DNA from: Nocardia spumae
Lineage (GTDB): Bacteria; Actinomycetota; Actinomycetes; Mycobacteriales; Mycobacteriaceae
DNA length: 64,000 bases
Direction of reading: 5' to 3'
Assembly: GCF_020733635.1 (NCBI RefSeq)
Contig: NZ_JAJFZL010000001.1
Span: 1,736,001 to 1,800,000, forward strand
The position numbers and the translations under genes were made by a program. This document shows, in pieces, positions 25,830 through 33,608 of the stretch (the first letter of the stretch is position 1; each line of letters begins with the position of its first letter). The notes below the pieces were generated by a model. It was not told the origin of the DNA and searched no databases. It worked only from the letters and a program-made list of their open reading frames with translations.

Positions 25830-27710
25830 ATGAACAACTCATCGGTCGACAGCGTACCCAGCGGCGGGGGCGACAGGCCCGAAGGCGCAGCAGAGCGCAT
25901 CCACGAAGGGCCCGCGGACGCCGCCACCGGGTACCGCGACGGGAGCACCGCGCCCGCGGGCGGCGGCTCACCCGAGCGCGGCGACGCATCCGAACCGTCG
26001 TTCGCCGATCTCGGCATCGACGATCGGCTGCTCGCGGCCATCGCCGATGTCGGCTACGAGTCGCCGTCGCCGATCCAGGCGGCCACGATCCCGCCGCTGC
26101 TGGCCGGCGCCGATGTCGTCGGCCTGGCGCAGACCGGAACCGGTAAGACGGCCGCGTTCGCGATCCCGATCCTGATGGGGCTGGACAAACGGCCGAAGCC
26201 GCCGCAGGCGCTGGTGCTCGCGCCGACCCGTGAGCTGGCGATCCAGGTGGCCGAGGCCTTCGGCCGCTACTCGGCGCATCTGCCGGGCATCCATGTGCTG
26301 CCGATCTACGGCGGCCAGAACTACGCGGTGCAGCTGCAGGGCCTGCGGCGCGGCGCGCAGGTCGTCGTCGGCACGCCGGGCCGCGTCATCGACCATCTCG
26401 AACGCGGCACACTCGACCTGACCCAGCTGCGGTATCTGGTCCTGGACGAGGCCGACGAGATGCTGAAGATGGGCTTCCAGGAGGATGTCGAGCGCATTCT
26501 GCGCGACACTCCGCCCGAGAAGCAGGTCGCGCTGTTCTCCGCGACCATGCCGGCGGTGATCCGCAAGATCTCCAAGCAGTATCTGAAGGATCCGGTCGAG
26601 ATCACGGTCAAATCCAAGACCTCGACCAACACCAACATCACCCAGCGCTGGGTGCATGTGTCCTATCAGCGCAAACTCGACGCTCTGACCCGCATCCTCG
26701 AGGTCGAGCCGTTCGAGGCGATGATCATCTTCGTGCGGACCAAGCAGGCCACCGAGGAACTGGCCGAGAAGTTGCGGTCGCGCGGGTACTCGGCGGCCGC
26801 GATCAACGGCGATATCGCGCAGAACCAGCGTGAACGCACGATCGGGCAGCTGAAGTCCGGCGCTCTCGACATCCTCGTCGCCACCGATGTCGCCGCCCGC
26901 GGACTCGATGTCGACCGCATCTCCCATGTGGTCAACTACGACATTCCGCACGACACCGAGTCCTACGTGCACCGCATCGGTCGTACCGGACGCGCGGGCC
27001 GCACGGGTGAGGCGCTGCTGTTCGTCGCACCGCGCGAGCGCCGCCTGCTCGACGCCATCGAGCGCGCGACCCGGCAACCGCTGACCGAGATGCAGCTGCC
27101 CAGCGTCGACGACGTGAACGCGCAGCGCGTGGTCAAGTTCCACGACGCGATCACCGAGAACCTCTCGTCGCCGAATCTCGCGCTGTTCCGCAAGCTCATC
27201 GAGGACTACGAGGCCGAGCACAACATCCCGCTGGCCGATATCGCCGCGGCGCTGGCCGTCGGCGGCCACGACGGCGAGAACTTCTTCATGGAGCCCGAGA
27301 TCGAGCCGATCCGCCCGGCGCGGCGTGAACGTGCGCCGCGCGAAGAGCGCGAGCGGCGGCCCGAAGGGCCGCAGCGTCATCGCGCCACCGGTGCGGAGAT
27401 GGCGACCTATCGGATCGCGGTCGGCAAACGTCACCGCGTGGTTCCCGGTGCGATCGTCGGGGCGATCGCCAATGAGGGCGGCCTGCGTCGCAGCGATTTC
27501 GGACATATCAGCATCCGGCCCGATCACAGCCTGGTCGAGCTCCCCGCGGACCTGTCCTCGGAGACGCTGGACGCCTTGCGCCGCACCCGGATCAGCGGTG
27601 TCCTGATCCAGTTGCAGCTGGATCAGGGCCCGCCGTCGCACCGCGCGATGCCGCGCGGCCCCCGCCGCGAGGGTGGTCGCAAATACGATCGCCGCAAGCC
27701 TCGGAGCTAA
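25830..27710 (+). CDS. deaD: DEAD-box ATP-dependent RNA helicase (DeaD/CsdA-like)
   Basis: The protein has 626 residues. After about 55 low-complexity residues come the Q motif (FADLGIDDRLLAAIADVGYESPSPIQ), AQTGTGKT, PTRELA, VLDEADEM, SAT, then the second RecA domain with ATDVAARGLD and HRIGRTGRAGR. The C-terminus holds a DbpA-type RNA-binding domain (RIAVGKRHRVVPGAIVGAIA) and a basic tail. Homologues (DeaD; Rv1253 in mycobacteria) unwind structured RNA in ribosome assembly and cold adaptation. The ATG at 25830 lacks a Shine-Dalgarno, and TAAACT at 25814-25819 could be a -10 giving a nearly leaderless transcript. Its stop overlaps the convergent methyltransferase stop by 4 nt. Confidence 0.92.
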   Translation: MNNSSVDSVPSGGGDRPEGAAERIHEGPADAATGYRDGSTAPAGGGSPERGDASEPSFADLGIDDRLLAAIADVGYESPSPIQAATIPPLLAGADVVGLAQTGTGKTAAFAIPILMGLDKRPKPPQALVLAPTRELAIQVAEAFGRYSAHLPGIHVLPIYGGQNYAVQLQGLRRGAQVVVGTPGRVIDHLERGTLDLTQLRYLVLDEADEMLKMGFQEDVERILRDTPPEKQVALFSATMPAVIRKISKQYLKDPVEITVKSKTSTNTNITQRWVHVSYQRKLDALTRILEVEPFEAMIIFVRTKQATEELAEKLRSRGYSAAAINGDIAQNQRERTIGQLKSGALDILVATDVAARGLDVDRISHVVNYDIPHDTESYVHRIGRTGRAGRTGEALLFVAPRERRLLDAIERATRQPLTEMQLPSVDDVNAQRVVKFHDAITENLSSPNLALFRKLIEDYEAEHNIPLADIAAALAVGGHDGENFFMEPEIEPIRPARRERAPREERERRPEGPQRHRATGAEMATYRIAVGKRHRVVPGAIVGAIANEGGLRRSDFGHISIRPDHSLVELPADLSSETLDALRRTRISGVLIQLQLDQGPPSHRAMPRGPRREGGRKYDRRKPRS

Positions 27711-28357
27711 CGTTCCGCGGCGTCCGCACGGGTCAGCCGCCAGACGTTGTCCACGCGGGTGCCGGTGCGGCCGTCCGGCGCGGTCAGTGGCCGTCGCACC
27801 GGCTCGTGGGTCGTCACCGTCCATTCGGCGGAGAGGTTCAGGCTCTCCAGAACTCCGTCGAGGGTGGGGAATTCCGCGTCGAAGGGATATTCGTCCGGTG
27901 TCATCCAGGTCGGCCAGCCGCCGTGCATCACGATCAGCAGGGTGCCGCCGGATGCCACCGCATCGGCGGCGCGGCGCAGGACCCCGTCTTGGTCCAGGGC
28001 GACCGGCGATTGTAGGAATTGGGCATTGACCAGGTCGTAGGTGCCTTCGGGGAAGGTGACGCCCAATTCGTGGCGCTGCCAGGAGATCCGGTCGGCGACA
28101 CCGGCGGATTCGGCATGGGCGGCCGCGCGGGTCAGCGCGGTCGCCGCGATATCGACTCCGGTCACCTGCCAGCCCCGGCCGGCCAGCCAGACCGCGTCCG
28201 CGCCCTCTCCGCAGCCCAGATCCAGAGCCCGGCCCGGACGAAGGTCCGTCGTCTCGCGGACCAGCAGCGGGTTGGGGTTGCCGCTCCAGATCCGGTCGCT
28301 GTCGCGGTAGCGCTGCTCCCAGAACAGGGCGGGTTCGGTCGGGGATGTGGCGGACAT
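27707..28357 (-). CDS. SAM-dependent methyltransferase (class I)
   Basis: The 216-residue protein starts at ATG 28357. Motif I is LDLGCGEGADAVWLA and the acidic residue closing beta-2 is in VTGVDIAATALTRA, both binding S-adenosylmethionine. The N-terminal FWEQRYRDSDRIWSGNPNPLL is the hallmark of the TehB/thiopurine-type group of small methyltransferases in actinobacteria. The acceptor is unknown. It is convergent with deaD, with a 4-nt overlap of the two stops. Confidence 0.85.
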   Translation of the reverse strand: MSATSPTEPALFWEQRYRDSDRIWSGNPNPLLVRETTDLRPGRALDLGCGEGADAVWLAGRGWQVTGVDIAATALTRAAAHAESAGVADRISWQRHELGVTFPEGTYDLVNAQFLQSPVALDQDGVLRRAADAVASGGTLLIVMHGGWPTWMTPDEYPFDAEFPTLDGVLESLNLSAEWTVTTHEPVRRPLTAPDGRTGTRVDNVWRLTRADAAER

Positions 28358-28774
28358 GAGACTCCTCGTCACGATGGGTTGGGCCGGGGGCGGCACCGCA
28401 TCCGAGCATCGCGCCGAATCGGTGCGGGCAGCAAGAAAATTTGCGGAATCGGCAAAACGCCGTCCACGCGCCGGAGGGTGTGCGATAAATCGAACCGGCC
28501 GACGCTGCGGGACGGGCGCCCCGCCACCCGCGCGTGCCGCGCGGAACTGTCCCACAGTGGATGCGAATTTCCATTAACTTAACTGCTCGGCCGCGAATTC
28601 CGCAGGGTGGGCCCTTCTTTGTCGCAACCTAACGGTTCAGCTGGTTACCCGACGGTATCCTGTGGCATCCCATCGGCGTGAAGCGCGCGATTCGTCGTTT
28701 ATGATCCGGTCGACATGTGGTTCGTGTCGAGGCGTAGATTCGATTCGGACCTACGAATACGGTGGGAGATGCCC
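28358..28774. other. 417-bp divergent intergenic region
   Basis: No coding sequence is supported here. The left half is GC-rich leader of the methyltransferase gene. The right half is AT-richer (around 28570-28700) and is the likely promoter region for the acyl-CoA dehydrogenase operon. TATGAT at 28700-28705 is a good -10 candidate, but I see no matching -35 at the proper distance. AACC/GGTT elements around 28626-28650 do not match a regulator site I can name. Confidence 0.35.
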
Positions 28775-29947
28775 ATGAAACTTGCCCTGTCACCCGATGA
28801 GGTGGCCTTCCGGGACGACCTGCGCACGTTCTTCCGGACCGAGATTCCGGCCGAGATCCGGGACAAGGTCACCAGCGGCCGGGAGCTCTCCCGCGACGAC
28901 ATAGTCACCGCGCACAAGCTGCTCCACGGCAAGGGCATCGCGGTGCCGAAGTGGCCGGTGGCGTGGGGTGGTCAGGACTGGACCTCCATGCAGCGCCACA
29001 TCTGGGAAGACGAGATGCAGCTGGCCGGTGTGCCCGAGCCGCTGACCTTCAACGCCAATATGATCGGGCCGGTCATCGCGCAGTTCGGCTCCGAGGAGCT
29101 CAAACAGCGCTTCCTGCCGCCGACCGCGGCGCTCGACATCTGGTGGTGCCAGGGTTTCTCGGAGCCGGACGCCGGATCCGACCTGGCCTCGCTGCGGACC
29201 ACCGCGGTGCGCGACGGTGACTCCTACATCGTCAACGGCCAGAAGATCTGGACCACCCTGGCCCAGTACGCCGACTGGATCTTCTGCCTGGTCCGCACCG
29301 ACCCGAATGCGCCGAAGAAGCAGGCCGGTATCTCGATGCTGCTGTTCGACGTGAATTCGCCCGGGGTCACCGTGCGGCCGATCAAACTGATCGACGGTCA
29401 TCACGAGGTCAACGAGGTCTTCTTCGAGAATGTCCGGGTCCCGGCCGATCAGCTGGTCGGCGAGGAGAACATGGGCTGGACCTACGCCAAGTTCCTGCTC
29501 GGCAACGAGCGCACCGGTATCGCGGGCGTGGGCCGCACCAAGGTGGTGGTCGCGACCGCCAAGGAGCATGCGGCGCGGATCGCATCGGGTTCCGGCACGC
29601 TGCTCGAGGATCCGGTCTTCGCCTCTCGCGTCGCGGAGCTGGAGAACGAATTGCTCGCACTGGAGCTGACCCTGCTGCGAGTGGTGGCCAATTCCGCCGA
29701 GGGTAAGCCGAATCCGGTCTCGTCGGTGCTGAAGCTGCGGGGCACCGAATTGCAGCAGGCCGCCACCGAGCTCATGCTCGATGTCGCCGGTCCGGATGCG
29801 GTGCCGGTCGCCGCGGCCGATATCGCCGCGCCGGACTGGGCGCAGCGCACCGGGCCGACGTATCTCAACTACCGCAAGACCAGCATCTACGGAGGCTCGA
29901 ACGAGGTGCAGCGCACCATCATCGCCTCCACCATCCTCGGATTGTGA
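28775..29947 (+). CDS. Acyl-CoA dehydrogenase, catalytic subunit of a two-gene pair
   Basis: The protein has 390 residues from ATG 28775, preceded by GTGGGAG at 6 nt; an ATG two codons earlier is less well spaced. Flavin and substrate motifs are present: GFSEPDAGSDLASLRT, WTTLAQYADW and the C-terminal IYGGSNEVQRTI. The usual catalytic Glu in the IYEG motif is Gly here. A Glu in LLGNERTGIA (residue 245) aligns by eye with the helix-G base of isovaleryl-type enzymes and of the heteromeric mycobacterial steroid dehydrogenases. The partner gene starts 9 nt downstream, so an alpha2-beta2 enzyme of FadE17/18 or FadE26/27 type is likely. Substrate is unproven; steroid side chain or branched acyl-CoA are the family precedents. 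Confidence 0.87.
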   Translation: MKLALSPDEVAFRDDLRTFFRTEIPAEIRDKVTSGRELSRDDIVTAHKLLHGKGIAVPKWPVAWGGQDWTSMQRHIWEDEMQLAGVPEPLTFNANMIGPVIAQFGSEELKQRFLPPTAALDIWWCQGFSEPDAGSDLASLRTTAVRDGDSYIVNGQKIWTTLAQYADWIFCLVRTDPNAPKKQAGISMLLFDVNSPGVTVRPIKLIDGHHEVNEVFFENVRVPADQLVGEENMGWTYAKFLLGNERTGIAGVGRTKVVVATAKEHAARIASGSGTLLEDPVFASRVAELENELLALELTLLRVVANSAEGKPNPVSSVLKLRGTELQQAATELMLDVAGPDAVPVAAADIAAPDWAQRTGPTYLNYRKTSIYGGSNEVQRTIIASTILGL

Positions 29948-29956
29948 GGCGTAGCC

Positions 29957-31090
29957 ATGGACTTTGAGCTCACCGATGAACAGGTCATGCTGCGCGATAC
30001 GGTGCGTGATCTGCTGGCTCGTACCTACGATCCGGAGAGCCGGCTGAAGGTGCTCGACACCGAACTCGGCTGGAGCCGTGACGTGTGGTCGCAACTGGCC
30101 GAATTGGGTGTGCTGGGACTGAGTTTCAGCGAGGCCGACGGCGGTGTCGGCGCGGGCCCCGTGGAGACGATGGTCGTCATGGAGGAGATCGGGCGCCGGT
30201 TGGCGCCGGAGCCGCTGCTCGACGCGGTGTTGCTGCCCGGTGGGCTGGTCGCCGCACTAGGTACGGCCGCACAGCGCGAGCGGATCCTGCCCGAGGTGGT
30301 CGGCGGATCCCGGCTGCTGGCCCTGGCGCACGAGGAGGCCGGTTCGCGCTGGCCGGATCTCGAGGTGACGACGACGGCCGCCGCGGAGGGCGCCGGCTAT
30401 CGGCTGACCGGTGTGAAAAGCCGGGTACCGCACGGTGATTGCGCCGACGAGCTGGTCGTGACCGCGCGCGACGCCGACGGTGCGCTGCGGGTGTTCCTGG
30501 TGGCGGCCGATGCCGAAGGCGTCACTCGCACGCCGTATCGCACCTTCGACGAACGGCGGGGTGCGCAGGTCGAATTCGCCTCGGCTTCCGCGGAATTGCT
30601 CGGTGCGGCCGATGCCGGTGACGCCGCCGACGCGGTCGCCTCGGCCATCGCTGTCGCACAGGCGAGCCTGTGTGCGGAGTCGGTCGGTGCGATGGGTGAG
30701 GCGATGCGCCTGACCACCGAATATCTCAAGACGCGCAAGCAGTTCGGGGTCACCCTGTCGAAGTTCCAGACCCTGACCCAGCGTGCCGCGGATATGTACG
30801 TCTCGCTGGAGCTGGCCCGCAGCATGAGCTACTACGCGACGGCGTCGCTCGCCGAGGGCGCGGTCGACGCGTCGGTCCTGTCCCGGGCCCGCCTGCAGGT
30901 CGGGCGCGGTGCTCGCCATATCGGCCAGGAAGCGGTGCAGATGCACGGCGGTATCGGCATCACCACCGAATATCCGGTCAGTCACTACGTCGCCCGGCTC
31001 ACCGCGGTCGATCAGACCTTCGGTGGCCGCAGGGAACATCTCGGTGTGCTCGCCGCCGGGGTGGGGGAGTACAGCCTGGTCGAACTCTGA
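29957..31090 (+). CDS. Acyl-CoA dehydrogenase, partner subunit
   Basis: The 377-residue acyl-CoA dehydrogenase fold protein has N-terminal helices (FELTDEQVMLRDTVRDLLAR), TRKQFGVTLSKFQTL and a C-terminal HGGIGITTEYPVSHY. Neither catalytic-Glu position is filled: the helix-G region is Ala/Asp-rich (GAADAGDAADAV) and the C-terminal site reads TFGGRREH. This fits the non-catalytic beta chain of heteromeric dehydrogenases, which contributes to FAD binding at the interface. It is 9 nt downstream of the catalytic-type subunit. A terminator-like hairpin follows. Confidence 0.87.
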   Translation: MDFELTDEQVMLRDTVRDLLARTYDPESRLKVLDTELGWSRDVWSQLAELGVLGLSFSEADGGVGAGPVETMVVMEEIGRRLAPEPLLDAVLLPGGLVAALGTAAQRERILPEVVGGSRLLALAHEEAGSRWPDLEVTTTAAAEGAGYRLTGVKSRVPHGDCADELVVTARDADGALRVFLVAADAEGVTRTPYRTFDERRGAQVEFASASAELLGAADAGDAADAVASAIAVAQASLCAESVGAMGEAMRLTTEYLKTRKQFGVTLSKFQTLTQRAADMYVSLELARSMSYYATASLAEGAVDASVLSRARLQVGRGARHIGQEAVQMHGGIGITTEYPVSHYVARLTAVDQTFGGRREHLGVLAAGVGEYSLVEL

Positions 31091-31110
31091 TTCGAACGGT
31101 CTCCGGCAGG

Positions 31111-31150
31111 GGTGGCGGTCGACGCGAATTCCGCGCGGCCGCCACCTTTT
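31111..31150 (+). terminator. Rho-independent-like terminator after the acyl-CoA dehydrogenase pair
   Basis: GGTGGCGG (31111-31118) pairs with CCGCCACC (31139-31146), followed by TTTT (31147-31150). The 20-nt interval contains an inner CGCG-AATTC-CGCG pairing. It starts 20 nt after the stop at 31090 and also lies just beyond the convergent lipoprotein stop. Confidence 0.6.
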
Positions 31151-31162
31151 CCGTATCGGGTC

Positions 31163-31690
31163 TCAGTTCTCGTTGCCGCTGTCGGGCGGCGCGGGTTCGG
31201 TCTCCTCGATCGAGTGCGGCGTGTAGTGCGGCCGCGTGGTCGTCGTGGTGCCGGTCTCGGATTCGTCGTAACGGTCGTCGTTCGGATCAACGGTGGTCGG
31301 GACGGTTCGCGAGGATGTGGTCGGCGGCGGCGCGTAGGGCGTGTAGCTCGGTTCCGCATCGGGCGACGTGATGGCGGTGTCGGTCGCGGTCGCCGAGGTG
31401 GTCCGCCGGGCCGGCGTATTCGCCGCGACCCGCCAGGACGGGGAGGGCGGAATCATCACCTGGGGAGTGGTGGTGCCGCTGTGCCGGAGCGGGGCGGTGG
31501 CTACCTGCAGATCCGCGGAAAGTGGCGGCGGGGCGACGTAGACGTCCTTGTGCCCGATCCCGCAGGCGCCGATCAGCACCAGTCCCAGCGATACGGCGCC
31601 GGCGGCCATGGCGGGGCCCGCGACCTTCATATTCAGGCGGCCTGGGATATCCGCATCGGCGCGATCCCCCGTGCCCGCCCTGTCGTCCAT
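31163..31690 (-). CDS. Putative lipoprotein, Thr/Pro-rich
   Basis: The protein has 175 residues from ATG 31690, or 155 from an internal ATG at 31630. The latter would begin MKVAGPAMAAGAVSLGLVLI directly at a signal peptide, ending in IGAC, a lipobox-like cleavage site. The mature part is low complexity (Thr, Pro, Ser) and ends in an acidic tail (SIEETEPAPPDSGNEN). No domain is recognised. It is likely exported and membrane-anchored. The longer form is annotated because both starts lack a convincing ribosome-binding site, but the shorter form fits the signal peptide better. Confidence 0.5.
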   Translation of the reverse strand: MDDRAGTGDRADADIPGRLNMKVAGPAMAAGAVSLGLVLIGACGIGHKDVYVAPPPLSADLQVATAPLRHSGTTTPQVMIPPSPSWRVAANTPARRTTSATATDTAITSPDAEPSYTPYAPPPTTSSRTVPTTVDPNDDRYDESETGTTTTTRPHYTPHSIEETEPAPPDSGNEN

Positions 31691-31974
31691 GGATGTGGTG
31701 CTCCCTCAAACTGTTTCCGAGTGGCCTCACAGTAACCGAGACCGGCTGACGAGGCCAGACGCGTCCGCGGCGCGGCAAGATACCGGAGAGTAACGTGAAG
31801 TGCCAATGTTTCACATAACAAAGCGATTACTTTCGGCGTGTTGCGGGCACGTGTCGTGTGGAGTTTCGGCAACGGCCACGTACCGTGTGAGCGAAGTTAC
31901 AAATGCGACGCGTGTTGTTTGCCGGGTGAAACTGACGTTTCGAGCATCTCGGTAGGCGTCATCGAGGAGTGGTG

Positions 31975-32226
31975 ATGGGAGCTTATTCGACATCCCCCAC
32001 ACGCGCGGTGTCGCGGAACGATTCGGCCTCCGCCGAATCCGGGCGCACCGCATGGTCGATCACAGCCCGCATCGCGGCCTGGCTGATCTTCCTGGGTGGA
32101 TTGGTCGGCGCGGTGCTCGGCATCGCGGGCCTTCGTGTCGAAATCACTGTCGCCGGACTGATTCTGGCGTGTACGACAGGTCTGGTCCTGCTGAAGCTGC
32201 GGGCCGACGGTCACAGTTCCGCCTGA
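31975..32226 (+). CDS. Small two-span membrane protein
   Basis: The protein has 83 residues from ATG 31975; GAGGAG at 31964-31969 sets this start over the two GTG codons just before it. A polar N-terminus of about 30 residues is followed by two hydrophobic segments (AAWLIFLGGLVGAVLGIAGL and VAGLILACTTGLVLLKL). No family is recognised. The 5' region (31800-31960) is unusually AT-rich for this window and probably holds the promoter. A GNAT gene follows 61 nt later on the same strand. Confidence 0.6.
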   Translation: MGAYSTSPTRAVSRNDSASAESGRTAWSITARIAAWLIFLGGLVGAVLGIAGLRVEITVAGLILACTTGLVLLKLRADGHSSA

Positions 32227-32287
32227 GGTTCCGCATCGGCGGAAAATCACTGGGCGCCGGAATCCCTCGGGCTTACCGTGGGGCGGC

Positions 32288-33127
32288 ATGAGGATCGAAT
32301 CGACCATCGACGCGGCCGAATTCCGCCGTCGTGCCGAGACCTTCCTGGCGCGAGACCCCCTGCGGCACACGATCATCACCACCATGGTCGACAACTGCGT
32401 GGCGGGTACGTCCGTTGTCGATCCGCTGTTCGCCGCGGTGTATGCCGACGGTGCGGTGGTCGGTGTCGCGATGGACACCCCTGGGCGCGGGGTGTGCCTC
32501 GGCGAGCTTCCCGATGCCGCGCTCGCGGAACTGGCCGGCACCTTCTTCGCGGGCGACCCCGATATGCCCGGCGTCGACGGCGGCCCGCTGTCCGGCCTCG
32601 CCTTCGCCCGGTCTTGGCGGGCATTGTCCGGCAAGGATTTCCGGCAGACCGGGTCCACCCGGCTCTATCGGTTCGCCGATCCGGGCAGTCCCGTGGTATC
32701 CGGTCGCGCGCGGCCGGCCACCGACTCGGATGTGGCGATCTGCGTCGAGTTCGCCGAGCGGATGCGACGGGATTCCGGCATAGGTCCGGACCCTCGGTCG
32801 GTGCCCGCGCGGGTGGCCGTGGGGCATTTGTGGTTGTGGGAGGACGGTGCGCGGCCGGTGGCGATCGCCGGACATCAGATCCGTTCCTTCGGCTGGACGC
32901 GTATCGCGCCGGTGTACACGCCGCCGGAGTTCCGGCGCCGCGGCTACGCCTCCGCGCTCACCGCCCGGGTATCGAAAATGTTGCGGGACAACGGCTCGCA
33001 GGTGTGCCTGTGCACCGATATCGGCAATCCGACCTCCAACAAGATCTATCAGGACATCGGATATCGGCCGGTGTGTGACTTCCTGCAGTACACCTTCGAC
33101 ACTCGCACGGATCCCGCCGGTTCATGA
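32288..33127 (+). CDS. GNAT family N-acetyltransferase
   Basis: The protein has 279 residues. The C-terminal 110 residues show the GNAT acetyl-CoA motif A: IAPVYTPPEFRRRGYASALTA (RRxGYA loop), then CLCTDIGNPTSNKIYQDIGY, which is motif B. The N-terminal 150 residues form a second, degenerate GNAT-like lobe, the arrangement of larger two-lobed acetyltransferases. The acceptor is unknown. Its stop overlaps that of the convergent SnoaL-like gene by 6 nt. Confidence 0.8.
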   Translation: MRIESTIDAAEFRRRAETFLARDPLRHTIITTMVDNCVAGTSVVDPLFAAVYADGAVVGVAMDTPGRGVCLGELPDAALAELAGTFFAGDPDMPGVDGGPLSGLAFARSWRALSGKDFRQTGSTRLYRFADPGSPVVSGRARPATDSDVAICVEFAERMRRDSGIGPDPRSVPARVAVGHLWLWEDGARPVAIAGHQIRSFGWTRIAPVYTPPEFRRRGYASALTARVSKMLRDNGSQVCLCTDIGNPTSNKIYQDIGYRPVCDFLQYTFDTRTDPAGS

Positions 33128-33556
33128 CATCCGCAGCAGCGGCGACTTCTCCGGATTCAGCGGTGTGTTCTGGGCGGCCGAAAGCCACCAGTTTCCGTTC
33201 CGTTCCACCATGACGTACAGCGCCGTTTCGGAGAACGCCGTGGGATCGGCGGCCTGCCGCCGGATCTGGGTGACCACCACACCGGGGGCCGGGCTGATCG
33301 CCGTGACCACTTCGAAGGTCGACGGCGGCGCCACCTGTCCGGACATCAGCCGATGGTGGATCGGATTGAGCTGGTCGTAGCCGATGACGGTGGCGCCGAA
33401 CGGAGTTCCCCACAGCACGTCCGCGGCGAAGGAGTGGTCGTAGAGGTCCGCGTCACCCGTTTCCCCGGCGTGCTGCAGTTCCGCGGCCAATGCGGTCGCG
33501 ACCCGATGGGCCTCGTCGCGTGCCGACGGATTGTCCAATGCGGGGCGATTCATCAT
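33122..33556 (-). CDS. SnoaL-like / SgcJ-EcaC family protein
   Basis: The 144-residue cone-shaped NTF2-like protein begins with ATG 33556 behind AGGAGGT. It has the typical pattern of an N-terminal helix (ELQHAGETGDADLYDHSFAA) and the strand ALYVMVERNGNWWLSAAQNT at the C-terminus, as in SgcJ/EcaC and DUF4440 proteins. Members are small oxidoreductases, cyclases or of unknown function, so no reaction can be assigned. It lies 52 nt downstream of the flavin monooxygenase stop on the same strand and might be part of that unit. Confidence 0.7.
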   Translation of the reverse strand: MMNRPALDNPSARDEAHRVATALAAELQHAGETGDADLYDHSFAADVLWGTPFGATVIGYDQLNPIHHRLMSGQVAPPSTFEVVTAISPAPGVVVTQIRRQAADPTAFSETALYVMVERNGNWWLSAAQNTPLNPEKSPLLRMS

Positions 33557-33608
33557 GACTACCTCCTGGTTCCGGGTACGCTCTCGAACCTAGAAACTGA
33601 ACGTAACT

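Noticed and set aside
25968..28574. Long minus-strand open frame of 868 codons
   Set aside because: It is antisense to the DEAD-box gene and passes through the methyltransferase in another frame; the translation has no recognisable domain.
28626..28650. AACC/GGTT motifs resembling a KstR-type steroid-regulator site
   Set aside because: The spacing between half-sites does not match the known TnnAACnnGTTnnA pattern.
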